Shown here one piece after another: positions 54,671 through 61,242 of a stretch of 64,000 bases of DNA; position 1 is the first letter of the stretch, and each line of letters begins with the position of its first letter. This DNA is from Deltaproteobacteria bacterium (GTDB taxonomy: Bacteria; Myxococcota_A; UBA9160; UBA6930): assembly GCA_029261795.1 (NCBI GenBank), contig JAJDAP010000085.1, forward strand, positions 1 to 64,000, in the 5' to 3' direction. Made by a program: the position numbers and the translations under genes. The notes under the pieces were generated by a model that saw nothing but the letters and a program-made list of their open reading frames with translations, searched no databases and was not told the origin of the DNA.

Positions 54671-54703
54671 GAGGGCCGGGGCCAAAAAAATGCCCCGGCC
54701 CTC
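54671..54703 (-). terminator. 12-bp stem-loop between the two pilin genes
   Basis: GAGGGCCGGGGC (54671-54682) is perfectly complementary to 54692-54703, with a nine-base loop. On the coding (minus) strand the T7 run lies in the loop, not after the stem, so it is not a canonical intrinsic terminator. It sits 20 bases after the first pilin stop. It could partially terminate or stabilise the 3' end of the first pilin message, raising its level over the downstream genes. Confidence 0.6.
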
Positions 54704-54723
54704 GCTCGAGTCTCTCGCGCGGT

Positions 54724-55278
54724 CTAGAAGTTGACCTGACCGTCGAGGTTGGTGCACGGGCCCACCGTGTTCAGCAGACCGGGGCCGGCGATGGCCGGGT
54801 CGAACACGCCGGCCGCGACGCAGCTGCCGAGGCCAGCGGCGATACCGGCAGCAGCACCCGGGATCGGGTGGACGTAGCCATAGTTCGAGACCGTACCGTT
54901 GGCGTCGAGGTCACCCGTCGTTCCGGCCGTGTACGCGGCACCAGCGGTGGCGACGTTGTACAGGAAGAAGACCTGACCTTCGGGCGCCCAACCGAGCTGG
55001 TCGAACGCGGTGCCGGTCACCCAGGGCTGCTTCTGCGAGCGGGCGTTGACGACCAGGGGCTGTGTCGCCGAGGGGACGTAGCCACCGAACTCGGCGAAGT
55101 AACCTTCCTCAGCCGTACGGATCGCGGCCAGGTTGGTCTTCGCTTCGCCCGTCTTGGAGCGGAGTTGGAACATGAGGAAGTTCGGGATGGCGATGGCCGC
55201 CAGGATCCCGATGATGGCGACCACGATCATCAGCTCGATGAGGGTGAAGCCGCCTTCGCGGTTTTGAAGCTTTCGCAT
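54724..55278 (-). CDS. pilA: type IV pilin, probable major subunit PilA
   Basis: A 184-residue prepilin with an 11-residue leader and the processing site GG/FTLIELMIVVAIIGILAA (Glu at +5), a long hydrophobic helix, and a Gly/Ala/Thr-rich globular domain with two distant Cys near the C-terminus (LGSCVAAG and VGPCTNLDG), likely a disulphide-bounded loop. The ATG at 55276-55278 is read 97 bases or so from a consensus sigma-54 promoter, as expected for PilR-controlled pilA. First position before the hairpin suggests that it is the abundant subunit. Confidence 0.92.
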   Translation of the reverse strand: MRKLQNREGGFTLIELMIVVAIIGILAAIAIPNFLMFQLRSKTGEAKTNLAAIRTAEEGYFAEFGGYVPSATQPLVVNARSQKQPWVTGTAFDQLGWAPEGQVFFLYNVATAGAAYTAGTTGDLDANGTVSNYGYVHPIPGAAAGIAAGLGSCVAAGVFDPAIAGPGLLNTVGPCTNLDGQVNF

Positions 55279-55384
55279 GGTATTTGGATTCTCTTTTTTG
55301 TTTCCGAACATCCCTCGACTTGGCTCCATGCCTTGCTTCGGGTCCGCTGTGCGGGTCATTCGGATCGGCGTTCGCTCGGGGGAA

Positions 55385-55402
55385 AAGCAACAGACGTGCC
55401 AA
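55385..55402 (-). promoter_or_regulatory. sigma-54 promoter for the pilin operon
   Basis: On the minus strand TTGGCACG-TCTG-TTGCTT matches the -24/-12 consensus TGGCACG-N4-TTGCW exactly, with the correct GG-to-GC distance of 12 bases. It lies about 105 bases upstream of the pilA ATG, giving a start near 55375. The stretch 55279-55631, between pilA and tRNA-Glu, holds no gene; the rest would be the place for enhancer (PilR) sites, which I cannot identify by eye. Confidence 0.85.
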
Positions 55403-55631
55403 GCCCTTCCCGACGTACGCACGGATCGGCAGCTCGGCGGCGGAACTGAAGGCTGCATCGGCGATTCCTGCCCGAGCGATTTCGAAGAAGCAACGTGGCG
55501 TTCCTGCCCCAGCGGTGACGACCCGCGTCGCTTCGACGACGAAATGTGTCACCGGACACCAATCGCGCTCTCAACGCGTCCCAGAATTGACACGATCGGG
55601 GGCGCCCGGCTACGGTCCCGCCCCCTCCAGT

Positions 55632-55707
55632 GCTCCCTTCGTCTAGTGGCCTAGGACGCGGCCCTCTCAAGGCTGAAACACGGGTTCGACTCCCGTAGGG
55701 AGCGCCA
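55632..55707 (+). tRNA. tRNA-Glu (anticodon CTC)
   Basis: The acceptor is GCTCCCT (55632-55638) pairing with AGGGAGC (55697-55703). The D arm is GTCT-AGTGGCCT-AGGAC. The anticodon loop is CTCTCAA with anticodon CTC. The T arm is CACGGG-TTCGACT-CCCGT, discriminator G, and CCA is encoded at 55705-55707. The sequence is close to the E. coli tRNA-Glu pattern. Confidence 0.95.
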
Positions 55708-55921
55708 CTTCCGTCCAAGTACCTCCTGCTAGTTCAGGGCCTTGGGGTGCGCGATTCGGCCTATCCCCAGTGTGTCTCCAGATACGATTGGGTGCGCGCG
55801 CTCGGCCTCCATAACGCGGATCCGCTTCCCGGCCAGCGGCCCGAACGGACTGCGTGTCGGGTGCGGCTGCGCCCTTTCATCTTTCCGGCTGACCCCGAGA
55901 TAATCTCTCCCGGGGGGAATC

Positions 55922-56603
55922 ATGGAGCTGAGCACATTCGAGCGGGCCGATCTCGAGCGAGCGTATCGGCAGTGGCTGCTTCCGGACCAGCGCAAGGAAG
56001 TGATCCTGCTCTGTGTCGTCGCCACGATCTTTGTGCTCTTCGCCGCCGGGGACCTTGGCTCCCGTGGCATGGGCGGGGCCTCGCCAGGGCGCTGGATCAT
56101 CCGCGGCCTCTTCGTCGTCTCCTCCGTGGGGGTGGCGTTGGTCGCACGCCGGGAGGACTCCTACAAGAGGCTGGATGCCCTGGATACCGGCTGGTGGCTG
56201 GCCTTCGCGACGACGCTCATCTGGATCAACATAGAAGCGCGTTCTGCCGGTTTGGAGCTTGTTGGCTCGCTGATCATCGTGGGAGGCGTGTTGCTTCCGC
56301 GGCGCCCGATGTTGCTGCGATTGGGCGTCCTTGGCCTCTATCTACCCGTTAGCCAGTTCGTCGCGCTCGAACTCGGGGGCGAAGCAGAGATTCCTGCAGC
56401 ACCTCGCCTTGGAACAGTACGAAACCCTGGGGCCAGACATCGTCCCGATCTGTGCTCACTGCGACCGGGCGCGCTCTCCAGTGACGAACCTCTGGCGCAC
56501 CACACTGCAGTACATCAACGATGTCGCCTCCGGTCGCATCAGCCACGGGATCTGCGACCAGTGCATCGAGGAGCACTACCCGGAGTACGCCGACGATCTG
56601 TAG
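55922..56603 (+). pseudogene. membrane sensor gene interrupted by a one-base shift in a G5 run
   Basis: From ATG 55922 (GGGGGG upstream) about 150 codons encode a membrane domain with roughly four hydrophobic segments (VILLCVVATIFVLFAA, FVVSSVGVALVA and others). After the G5 run at 56375-56379 this frame turns into low-complexity Arg-rich sequence, while the next frame reads on as AKQRFLQHLALEQYETLG. It continues to a four-Cys domain with PICAHCDRAR and SHGICDQCIEEHYPEY, ending at 56603. Removing one G joins both into a 226-residue protein. The Cys domain resembles the C-termini of deltaproteobacterial signalling proteins. A real mutation, slippage control or a sequencing error are all possible. 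Confidence 0.7.
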
Positions 56604-56641
56604 GCTGGATCGTGGCGTTCATGCTCGGGGATGGGAGACGG

Positions 56642-56971
56642 TTACGAGACGCCGGACTCGATCCGGTCAGGCCCAGCTTCTTCGATCTGAGCCAACACGG
56701 CCCCAACGCCCGCCGCATACGCAGCGTCGAGATCGAGCGCGAAGCCCGATGAGGTCCGACGAACGACCGCGCCATCCACCACCATTGGTTCCTGTTCTTC
56801 CTCGATGATCGCAATACGGATCCTCGCCCCCACCGGAGGCTGAGCGCTCTCGCAATCGATCCAGGCGCCCATTCGAGAGAGAGTCCCAAGGACACCTACG
56901 CCATCGAGACTGCCCGCGGCCCAGACGGCGTCGAATCTGACCTCACTGCGAACCTGGGAGCGGCGCTCCAT
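56642..56971 (-). CDS. PilZ-domain protein
   Basis: A 109-residue single-domain protein with a PilZ-like layout: an N-terminal RRSQVR resembling the RxxxR element, a strand, LSRMGAWIDCE in the place of the (D/N)xSxxG motif, then APIGARIRI-like and GFALDLDAA strands. PilZ domains bind cyclic di-GMP and often act on pili or exopolysaccharide. The second motif is degenerate (LSRMG), so nucleotide binding is uncertain. It is convergent with the broken sensor gene. Confidence 0.72.
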   Translation of the reverse strand: MERRSQVRSEVRFDAVWAAGSLDGVGVLGTLSRMGAWIDCESAQPPVGARIRIAIIEEEQEPMVVDGAVVRRTSSGFALDLDAAYAAGVGAVLAQIEEAGPDRIESGVS

Positions 56972-57297
56972 CGCGTACCTCGCTGCGGTGTCCAGTGCCC
57001 GCGGACGGTTGAGTGAGCTACGCCGGATCCCGCACGATGGTTACCTGCCGACGAAGCCTTCATGCGACAGCGATCGTCCCGAGCGCTCCACCGTGCGATC
57101 GATCGACACCAGCGCCTGGTCTGATTCGGCGCCAAGCTGCCCATCTACGCTGATCGATCCCGTCGGGAGATTCCGGCTCTGACACGCTAGGGTGCCTGCC
57201 AACCGGGTTCACGGCGCCGCCCGGCGATCGCCTGAGAGTGCCATTGTGCCGCGCCCCGCCGTCCAGGTACGGGGCGCCAGCCAGGAAGTCGAAGCCG
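56972..57297. other. intergenic region without a recognised gene
   Basis: These 326 bases lie between the divergent PilZ and exonuclease genes. I see no tRNA, strong hairpin, repeat or convincing promoter pair. Open frames here have no family-like sequence. Promoters for both neighbours must be within it. Confidence 0.5.
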
Positions 57298-57900
57298 TTG
57301 GCGGATTTCTCCTATCTATTCCTCGATTGTGAGTTCGGTGGTCTCGACCCCGAAAGCCATGACATCACCGAGATCGGCGTGATCCTCACCGACGACCGGC
57401 TGGCCGAGATCGAGGGTGGCGAGAAGGAGTGGAAGGTGATTCCACGGCCTGATCGCGTCACGCCGGAAGCCGCTGCCATCTTCCACTACGACGAGCAGCT
57501 GTGGCGCGACGAAGGCGTACCGGTCCGTCAGGCGCTGACGGAGGTCGCCGACATGCTGCCCGCGGGCAAGAAGATCGTGCCAGCGGGACAGAACGTCCGG
57601 ATGGACGTGCTCTTCCTCGAGAAAGCCTTCAAGGCCTGCGAGATCCCCTACCCCTTCGACTATCACGTCATCGATCTGGCCACGCTCTACTTCTCCTGGT
57701 CGCTGGTGGCCGGCGAACCGGTCTCCGCCCTCTCCCTGCGCCAGGCGGCAACCCACGCCGGCCTCAGCCAGGACAAGGTGGAGCACCGCGCCCTCGCCGA
57801 CGCCCGCCTCACCCTCGAAACCTTCCGCCACTACATCGGCCGACTAGCACCCCGGCCGCTACCGGACAACGACCCGACCCCGGCGAAGGGCGACGAATAA
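57298..57900 (+). CDS. DEDDh 3'-5' exonuclease (DnaQ/oligoribonuclease-like)
   Basis: About 200 residues of the DnaQ-like exonuclease fold. Exo I is FLDCEFGGLDPESHDITE (the DxE pair), Exo II is QNVRMDVLFLEKAF (Asp), and Exo III is EHRALADARLTLE (His and the last Asp), so all DEDDh metal ligands are present. It could act on DNA or RNA ends; the small size without other domains does not separate these. I place the start at TTG 57298-57300, with AGGAAG upstream, because it leads directly into the fold; a GTG at 57238 would add 20 residues. Confidence 0.85.
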   Translation: MADFSYLFLDCEFGGLDPESHDITEIGVILTDDRLAEIEGGEKEWKVIPRPDRVTPEAAAIFHYDEQLWRDEGVPVRQALTEVADMLPAGKKIVPAGQNVRMDVLFLEKAFKACEIPYPFDYHVIDLATLYFSWSLVAGEPVSALSLRQAATHAGLSQDKVEHRALADARLTLETFRHYIGRLAPRPLPDNDPTPAKGDE

Positions 57901-57951
57901 CAACGAGTTTTTCGCTCACCCGCGCCACGGCGGCCGGCAGCTCGGGAAAGA

Positions 57952-58530
57952 TCAGCCCTGGCCGGTAGGGCGGTCGCCGAGCTTGGCTTGCCATTTTCGC
58001 AGGGCCGAGCGGTCGAGGGCCGCGAGCAGGGGCAGGCAGAGCTTCGCGGCGAGGCCTCCCGGCGCGAAGACCAGGGCTGAGCCGAAGTCGATCAACACGG
58101 GTCGGCCGTCTTCGCCGCAGAGGATGTTGTCGCGGTGTTTCAGGTCGAGATGAACGATGCCTCGGGCGTGCATCTCGGAGATGGCCTGGGCCAGGCGGGG
58201 CAGGAATTCGGCGTCGGCCTCGGTCCTCCTGGAGAGGTAGCGGCCCGGCCGATATTCCACCGCGAACGCCAGCTCATCGATCTTCCCGATGAAGCGGGGA
58301 ACGGCGGGATGGCCGTCAAGCGCGCTCCAGGCGCGAGCCTCACGCGCGGTGATCCAGCGGCCCAGGGTGCGACGGACCCAGGCACTGCGGGGCGCGAAAT
58401 CCTTGACCACCATCGGGGTACCGCACCATTCGATACGCCAGACATCCGGATTGCGGGAACCGCCTTCGGACAGGCACTCGCGTCTGGCCGCGGGGAGCTC
58501 GGCGCGGCTGGGGACGGATGCATCGCTCAC
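57952..58530 (-). CDS. small lipopolysaccharide-kinase/RIO-like kinase
   Basis: A 192-residue protein-kinase-fold protein. VVKDFAPR provides the nucleotide-binding Lys, HLDLKHRDNILC is the catalytic loop (D of HxDxxxxN) and LIDFGSAL is the metal-binding DFG. It is shorter than Ser/Thr kinases and resembles Kdo/heptose (WaaP/KdkA) or RIO-like kinases, so lipopolysaccharide-core phosphorylation is a reasonable guess and not proven. The GTG start is 52 bases from the next gene on the same strand. Confidence 0.78.
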   Translation of the reverse strand: MSDASVPSRAELPAARRECLSEGGSRNPDVWRIEWCGTPMVVKDFAPRSAWVRRTLGRWITAREARAWSALDGHPAVPRFIGKIDELAFAVEYRPGRYLSRRTEADAEFLPRLAQAISEMHARGIVHLDLKHRDNILCGEDGRPVLIDFGSALVFAPGGLAAKLCLPLLAALDRSALRKWQAKLGDRPTGQG

Positions 58531-58582
58531 GGCGCGGGAGGGTCGCGCAACGCGGCGGCGTGTAAAGAGGGCCGGTTCCGCG

Positions 58583-58840
58583 CTAGCTCTCGTCGTCGTT
58601 GCCGGTCCCGTATTGCGTCCGGACCAGTTCCTTCGTGTCCGCGCGCAGACGTTCCTTGAATGCTGGATCCGCCTGCGTGGGATACAGATCTCCCTCGAGG
58701 AAATCCATCAGTTCCTCGGTGGAAAACTCGGCTGCTACTTCGTTCGACAACGTGGGTCCTCTTCGGGGGAGGGGTTCGGCGTGCAATCGGCTGCGGCGCC
58801 GACGAAACCAGTTCAACCAGCGCTTCGGGGTACCGCTCAT
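58583..58840 (-). CDS. small hypothetical protein coupled to an ECF sigma gene
   Basis: An 85-residue protein with a basic N-terminus (RRRRSRLHAEPLPRRG) and an acidic/helical C-terminal half containing EELMDFLEGDLYPTQADPAF. Its ATG overlaps the sigma-factor stop as ATGA, the usual position of an anti-sigma factor. It has no zinc-binding HxxxCxxC motif and no membrane helix, so it is not a classical anti-sigma protein. A regulatory partner role is inference from position. Confidence 0.65.
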   Translation of the reverse strand: MSGTPKRWLNWFRRRRSRLHAEPLPRRGPTLSNEVAAEFSTEELMDFLEGDLYPTQADPAFKERLRADTKELVRTQYGTGNDDES

Positions 58841-59484
58841 CGAGAACGGCCGATCGGCATGTCGTCACCAACTTCCATCAAAAGCTTCTTCACGCGGTAC
58901 AAACCGGATCGCACAGCATCGTTCGAGCGCCCGGTGCGCCGCGCGATCTCCACGATCGAGAGGTTCTCTCCGTGCCGCATCGAGAAGGCCTCGGCCTGCC
59001 AGGGCGCGACATCGGATAAGCGGTGCTCCATCTCGTCGGTGGCGCGACTCAGGTCGAGCTGCTCTTCCGGCGTGAACGACCAGGTCGGCGAGTTGGTGAC
59101 CAGCGGCGACGGGCCCGCTTGTTCGAGCCGCTCGCGACTCATCCGCAAACGCCGCATGTGATTCGAGACCGTATTCTTCGCCACACCGTAGATCCAGGCC
59201 AGTGGACTGGCACGTCCCCCCCAGCCATCGGCTGAGCGGAAGACGACCGTGAAGGTTTCCTGGGTCAGTTCCTCGGCGTCCGCATGATTGCGCGCACGGA
59301 GGTAGACGAAAGCGTAGAGCCGCTGGAAGTAGCGCTCGTAGATCACATTGAAGTGCGGCTCGCTTCCGCGGCACAGCTGCTCGAAGAGCGCCTCGTCGGA
59401 CCACGTCGACAGCGGGCCCTTGGGCTCTTCCCGGCGTCGGCGCTGGGCGCCGGAGTCGGTCGTCGGTGGGCGGGGCCGGGGCAA
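58837..59484 (-). CDS. ECF-type RNA polymerase sigma factor, first
   Basis: A 215-residue sigma-70-family ECF factor: region 2 at about 40-105 (YERYFQRLYAFVYLRARNH, DAEELTQETFTVVFR) and region 4 at about 150-210 (HRLSDVAPWQAEAFSMRHGE, SIVEIARRTGRSNDAVRSGLYR). The TTG start has AGGAG upstream. It is followed by the small coupled protein, and is 136 bases from a second, similar sigma gene. Confidence 0.9.
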   Translation of the reverse strand: MPRPRPPTTDSGAQRRRREEPKGPLSTWSDEALFEQLCRGSEPHFNVIYERYFQRLYAFVYLRARNHADAEELTQETFTVVFRSADGWGGRASPLAWIYGVAKNTVSNHMRRLRMSRERLEQAGPSPLVTNSPTWSFTPEEQLDLSRATDEMEHRLSDVAPWQAEAFSMRHGENLSIVEIARRTGRSNDAVRSGLYRVKKLLMEVGDDMPIGRSR

Positions 59485-59620
59485 GGCACACTCCTGCTGT
59501 GTGCCCTTCCCAGGTTGGCATCAACCTCTATATGGGAGTGGTTCGATGCCCCCTGGAGGTGGCGGAGAAAAACCCGCCCCAGGGGGGAACGACGTTTGGA
59601 TTCGCCGCTCCGGCTGGGCC

Positions 59621-60403
59621 TCAGGCGCCCAGGATCTGATCGAGGCCCGGCGCCGCCTCGGCGATGGCGCGCCGCATCCGGTAGAGGTTGGCCTTGATGG
59701 CGTCCTCGGATTTCCCGAGGGATTCCGCAATATTGCGGATCGACTGACGCCGCAGGTGCTTCAGATGGAAGATCCGGCGCTGGAGCGGTGTGAGCCGCGA
59801 TTCGATGACGTCTTCGCAGTGGGCGAGCATCCGGCGGGCATCGACGGCCTGATCCGTCGGCGCGTCGGCCGAGACCACGGTGAGGGCGGCCTCGCTGTTG
59901 ACGGTCTCGAGCTTCGCTCGCAAGCCCCGGAAACGGCGATTCACCTTGTTTCGGGTGATCCCGAAGATCCAGACCAACAGGGTCGAGTTGCCCTGGTAGC
60001 TCCCGAGTGCCCGGAACACCGTGACGAACACCTCCTGGGTGACGTCCTCGGCCTCGCCCGAGTCGCGCAGGCGCTTCATCGCGAAGCGATAGACGCGGGG
60101 GAAGTAGGCGTGATAGAGAAGATCGAAGTGCTTCTCCGAGCCTGCGAGGATGGCCTTGACCAGATCCTCATCACTCTCCCAGGGAGAGTCGTTGGCGCGC
60201 TTCTGCTTGCGCCGGGGTGCGGCGACCGTTTCGGTCTGGGCATCGCCAATGGTTCGCGGACGGCTCGGCCTTGCAGCCGGCTGGGGGACCTTGCTGATCA
60301 AATTTTCGGACTCCCTGGCAGGGGGTTTGCTTCTCAAGAGTGAGGGACCGAGGCCCCGAAGGTCGTTGAGCAAGCTCCATGCCAGCGACGGGGGGACCAG
60401 CAT
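59621..60403 (-). CDS. ECF-type RNA polymerase sigma factor, second
   Basis: An ECF sigma factor related to the first: region 2 with LLYHAYFPRVYRFAMKRLRD and GEAEDVTQEVFVTVFRALG, region 4 with LTPLQRRIFHLKHLRRQSI and NIAESLGKSEDAIKANLYR. In front lies a basic, Pro-rich leader of uncertain length. I used the ATG at 60401-60403; a TTG near 60303 with GGGAG upstream would give a compact protein. No anti-sigma gene is visible on either side. It may act through the same partner as the first factor or be controlled by transcription. Confidence 0.85.
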   Translation of the reverse strand: MLVPPSLAWSLLNDLRGLGPSLLRSKPPARESENLISKVPQPAARPSRPRTIGDAQTETVAAPRRKQKRANDSPWESDEDLVKAILAGSEKHFDLLYHAYFPRVYRFAMKRLRDSGEAEDVTQEVFVTVFRALGSYQGNSTLLVWIFGITRNKVNRRFRGLRAKLETVNSEAALTVVSADAPTDQAVDARRMLAHCEDVIESRLTPLQRRIFHLKHLRRQSIRNIAESLGKSEDAIKANLYRMRRAIAEAAPGLDQILGA

Positions 60404-60612
60404 CTTCGCACGAAGTCGCCTGAAACTCGAAGGCAATCCGAAGAAGAAGCGGCTCGCATTCGACCCTGCACTTCCATGCGTGTGGACAAAGATTTTCCAC
60501 ATCTATGGCACCAAAATCCCCAGACCCCGTGATCCGGTGAATCCCCAAGAATGGGTCCGGGTGAAGCCCTGGGGAGAGCCGCCGGCGGAGCCGCTCCGCG
60601 GGGTTGGGGCGG

Positions 60613-61242
60613 TCAGATCGCGCCGGGCACGATCCACCAGACGCCGTCGGCCCGCTCCCAGCGGTCTTCCCGAACGAGCTCGGTCTCCCACCAGCGCAGC
60701 GGCAGATTGTTCTCCCCGACGATCCGGGTGCGGACGGTGGCCCGTCCGGGTCCGTCCACCCGGAGCTCGAGCACGTCGAGGACGACCGGGGTGTTCTGCT
60801 CGAAATTCGCGACCCGGAGCGCCTGGGTCAGGTCGGCGTAGTAGTCGGAGTGGCTGCGCTCGTCCTTGAAGAATTCCCGAAGGAAGGGATCGCGATAGGT
60901 GGAGAGGGTGTTGAAGCGGCGTCCGGCCAGGCGTCCGTAGAACCCCTGGGCCCGTTGGTAGAACGAAGCGACGGCCTCGTTGTCGACGACGGCGACGCCC
61001 TGGGCCAGATCCGGACGCGGACCGGCGTCATCGCTCCCGAAGGGCCACAGATCGACGTCCGGGAGATCCCAGTCGGGCAGATCGGGCAGCCAGCTGAAGC
61101 GCTCCCCGTCGCGTGGGTCCGGTAGCTCGGCCGGTTCCGGCAGGTCGGGGCCGCCCCAGGGCCAGAGGGACGAGAGCGAGGCACAGGCACTCATCGAGAG
61201 CGCGCAGAACAACACCAGGGCGGATGCGATCGCTCGAATCAT
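60613..61242 (-). CDS. lipoprotein of unknown function
   Basis: A 209-residue protein with a lipobox at CALSMSAC (cleavage before Cys20). A Pro/Asp/Trp-rich segment (about 27-75) precedes an NTF2/SnoaL-like domain at about 88-209 (AVASFYQRAQGFYGRLAGRR, then a four-stranded part ending ERADGVWWIVPGAI). No catalytic motif is evident. The ATG overlaps the ppdK stop as ATGA, so the two are co-transcribed, although no functional link is known to me. Confidence 0.75.
   Translation of the reverse strand: MIRAIASALVLFCALSMSACASLSSLWPWGGPDLPEPAELPDPRDGERFSWLPDLPDWDLPDVDLWPFGSDDAGPRPDLAQGVAVVDNEAVASFYQRAQGFYGRLAGRRFNTLSTYRDPFLREFFKDERSHSDYYADLTQALRVANFEQNTPVVLDVLELRVDGPGRATVRTRIVGENNLPLRWWETELVREDRWERADGVWWIVPGAI

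Noticed and set aside
55488..55508. A second sigma-54-like element upstream of pilA (GGAACGCCACGTTGC)
   Set aside because: The GG-to-GC distance is 13 instead of 12 bases and the -24 element is poor; the site at 55385-55402 is exact.
56331..56603. An independent 90-residue gene for the four-Cys domain
   Set aside because: Its first 15 residues are the alternative frame of the membrane domain; removing one G joins the two parts smoothly, so a broken single gene is the simpler reading.
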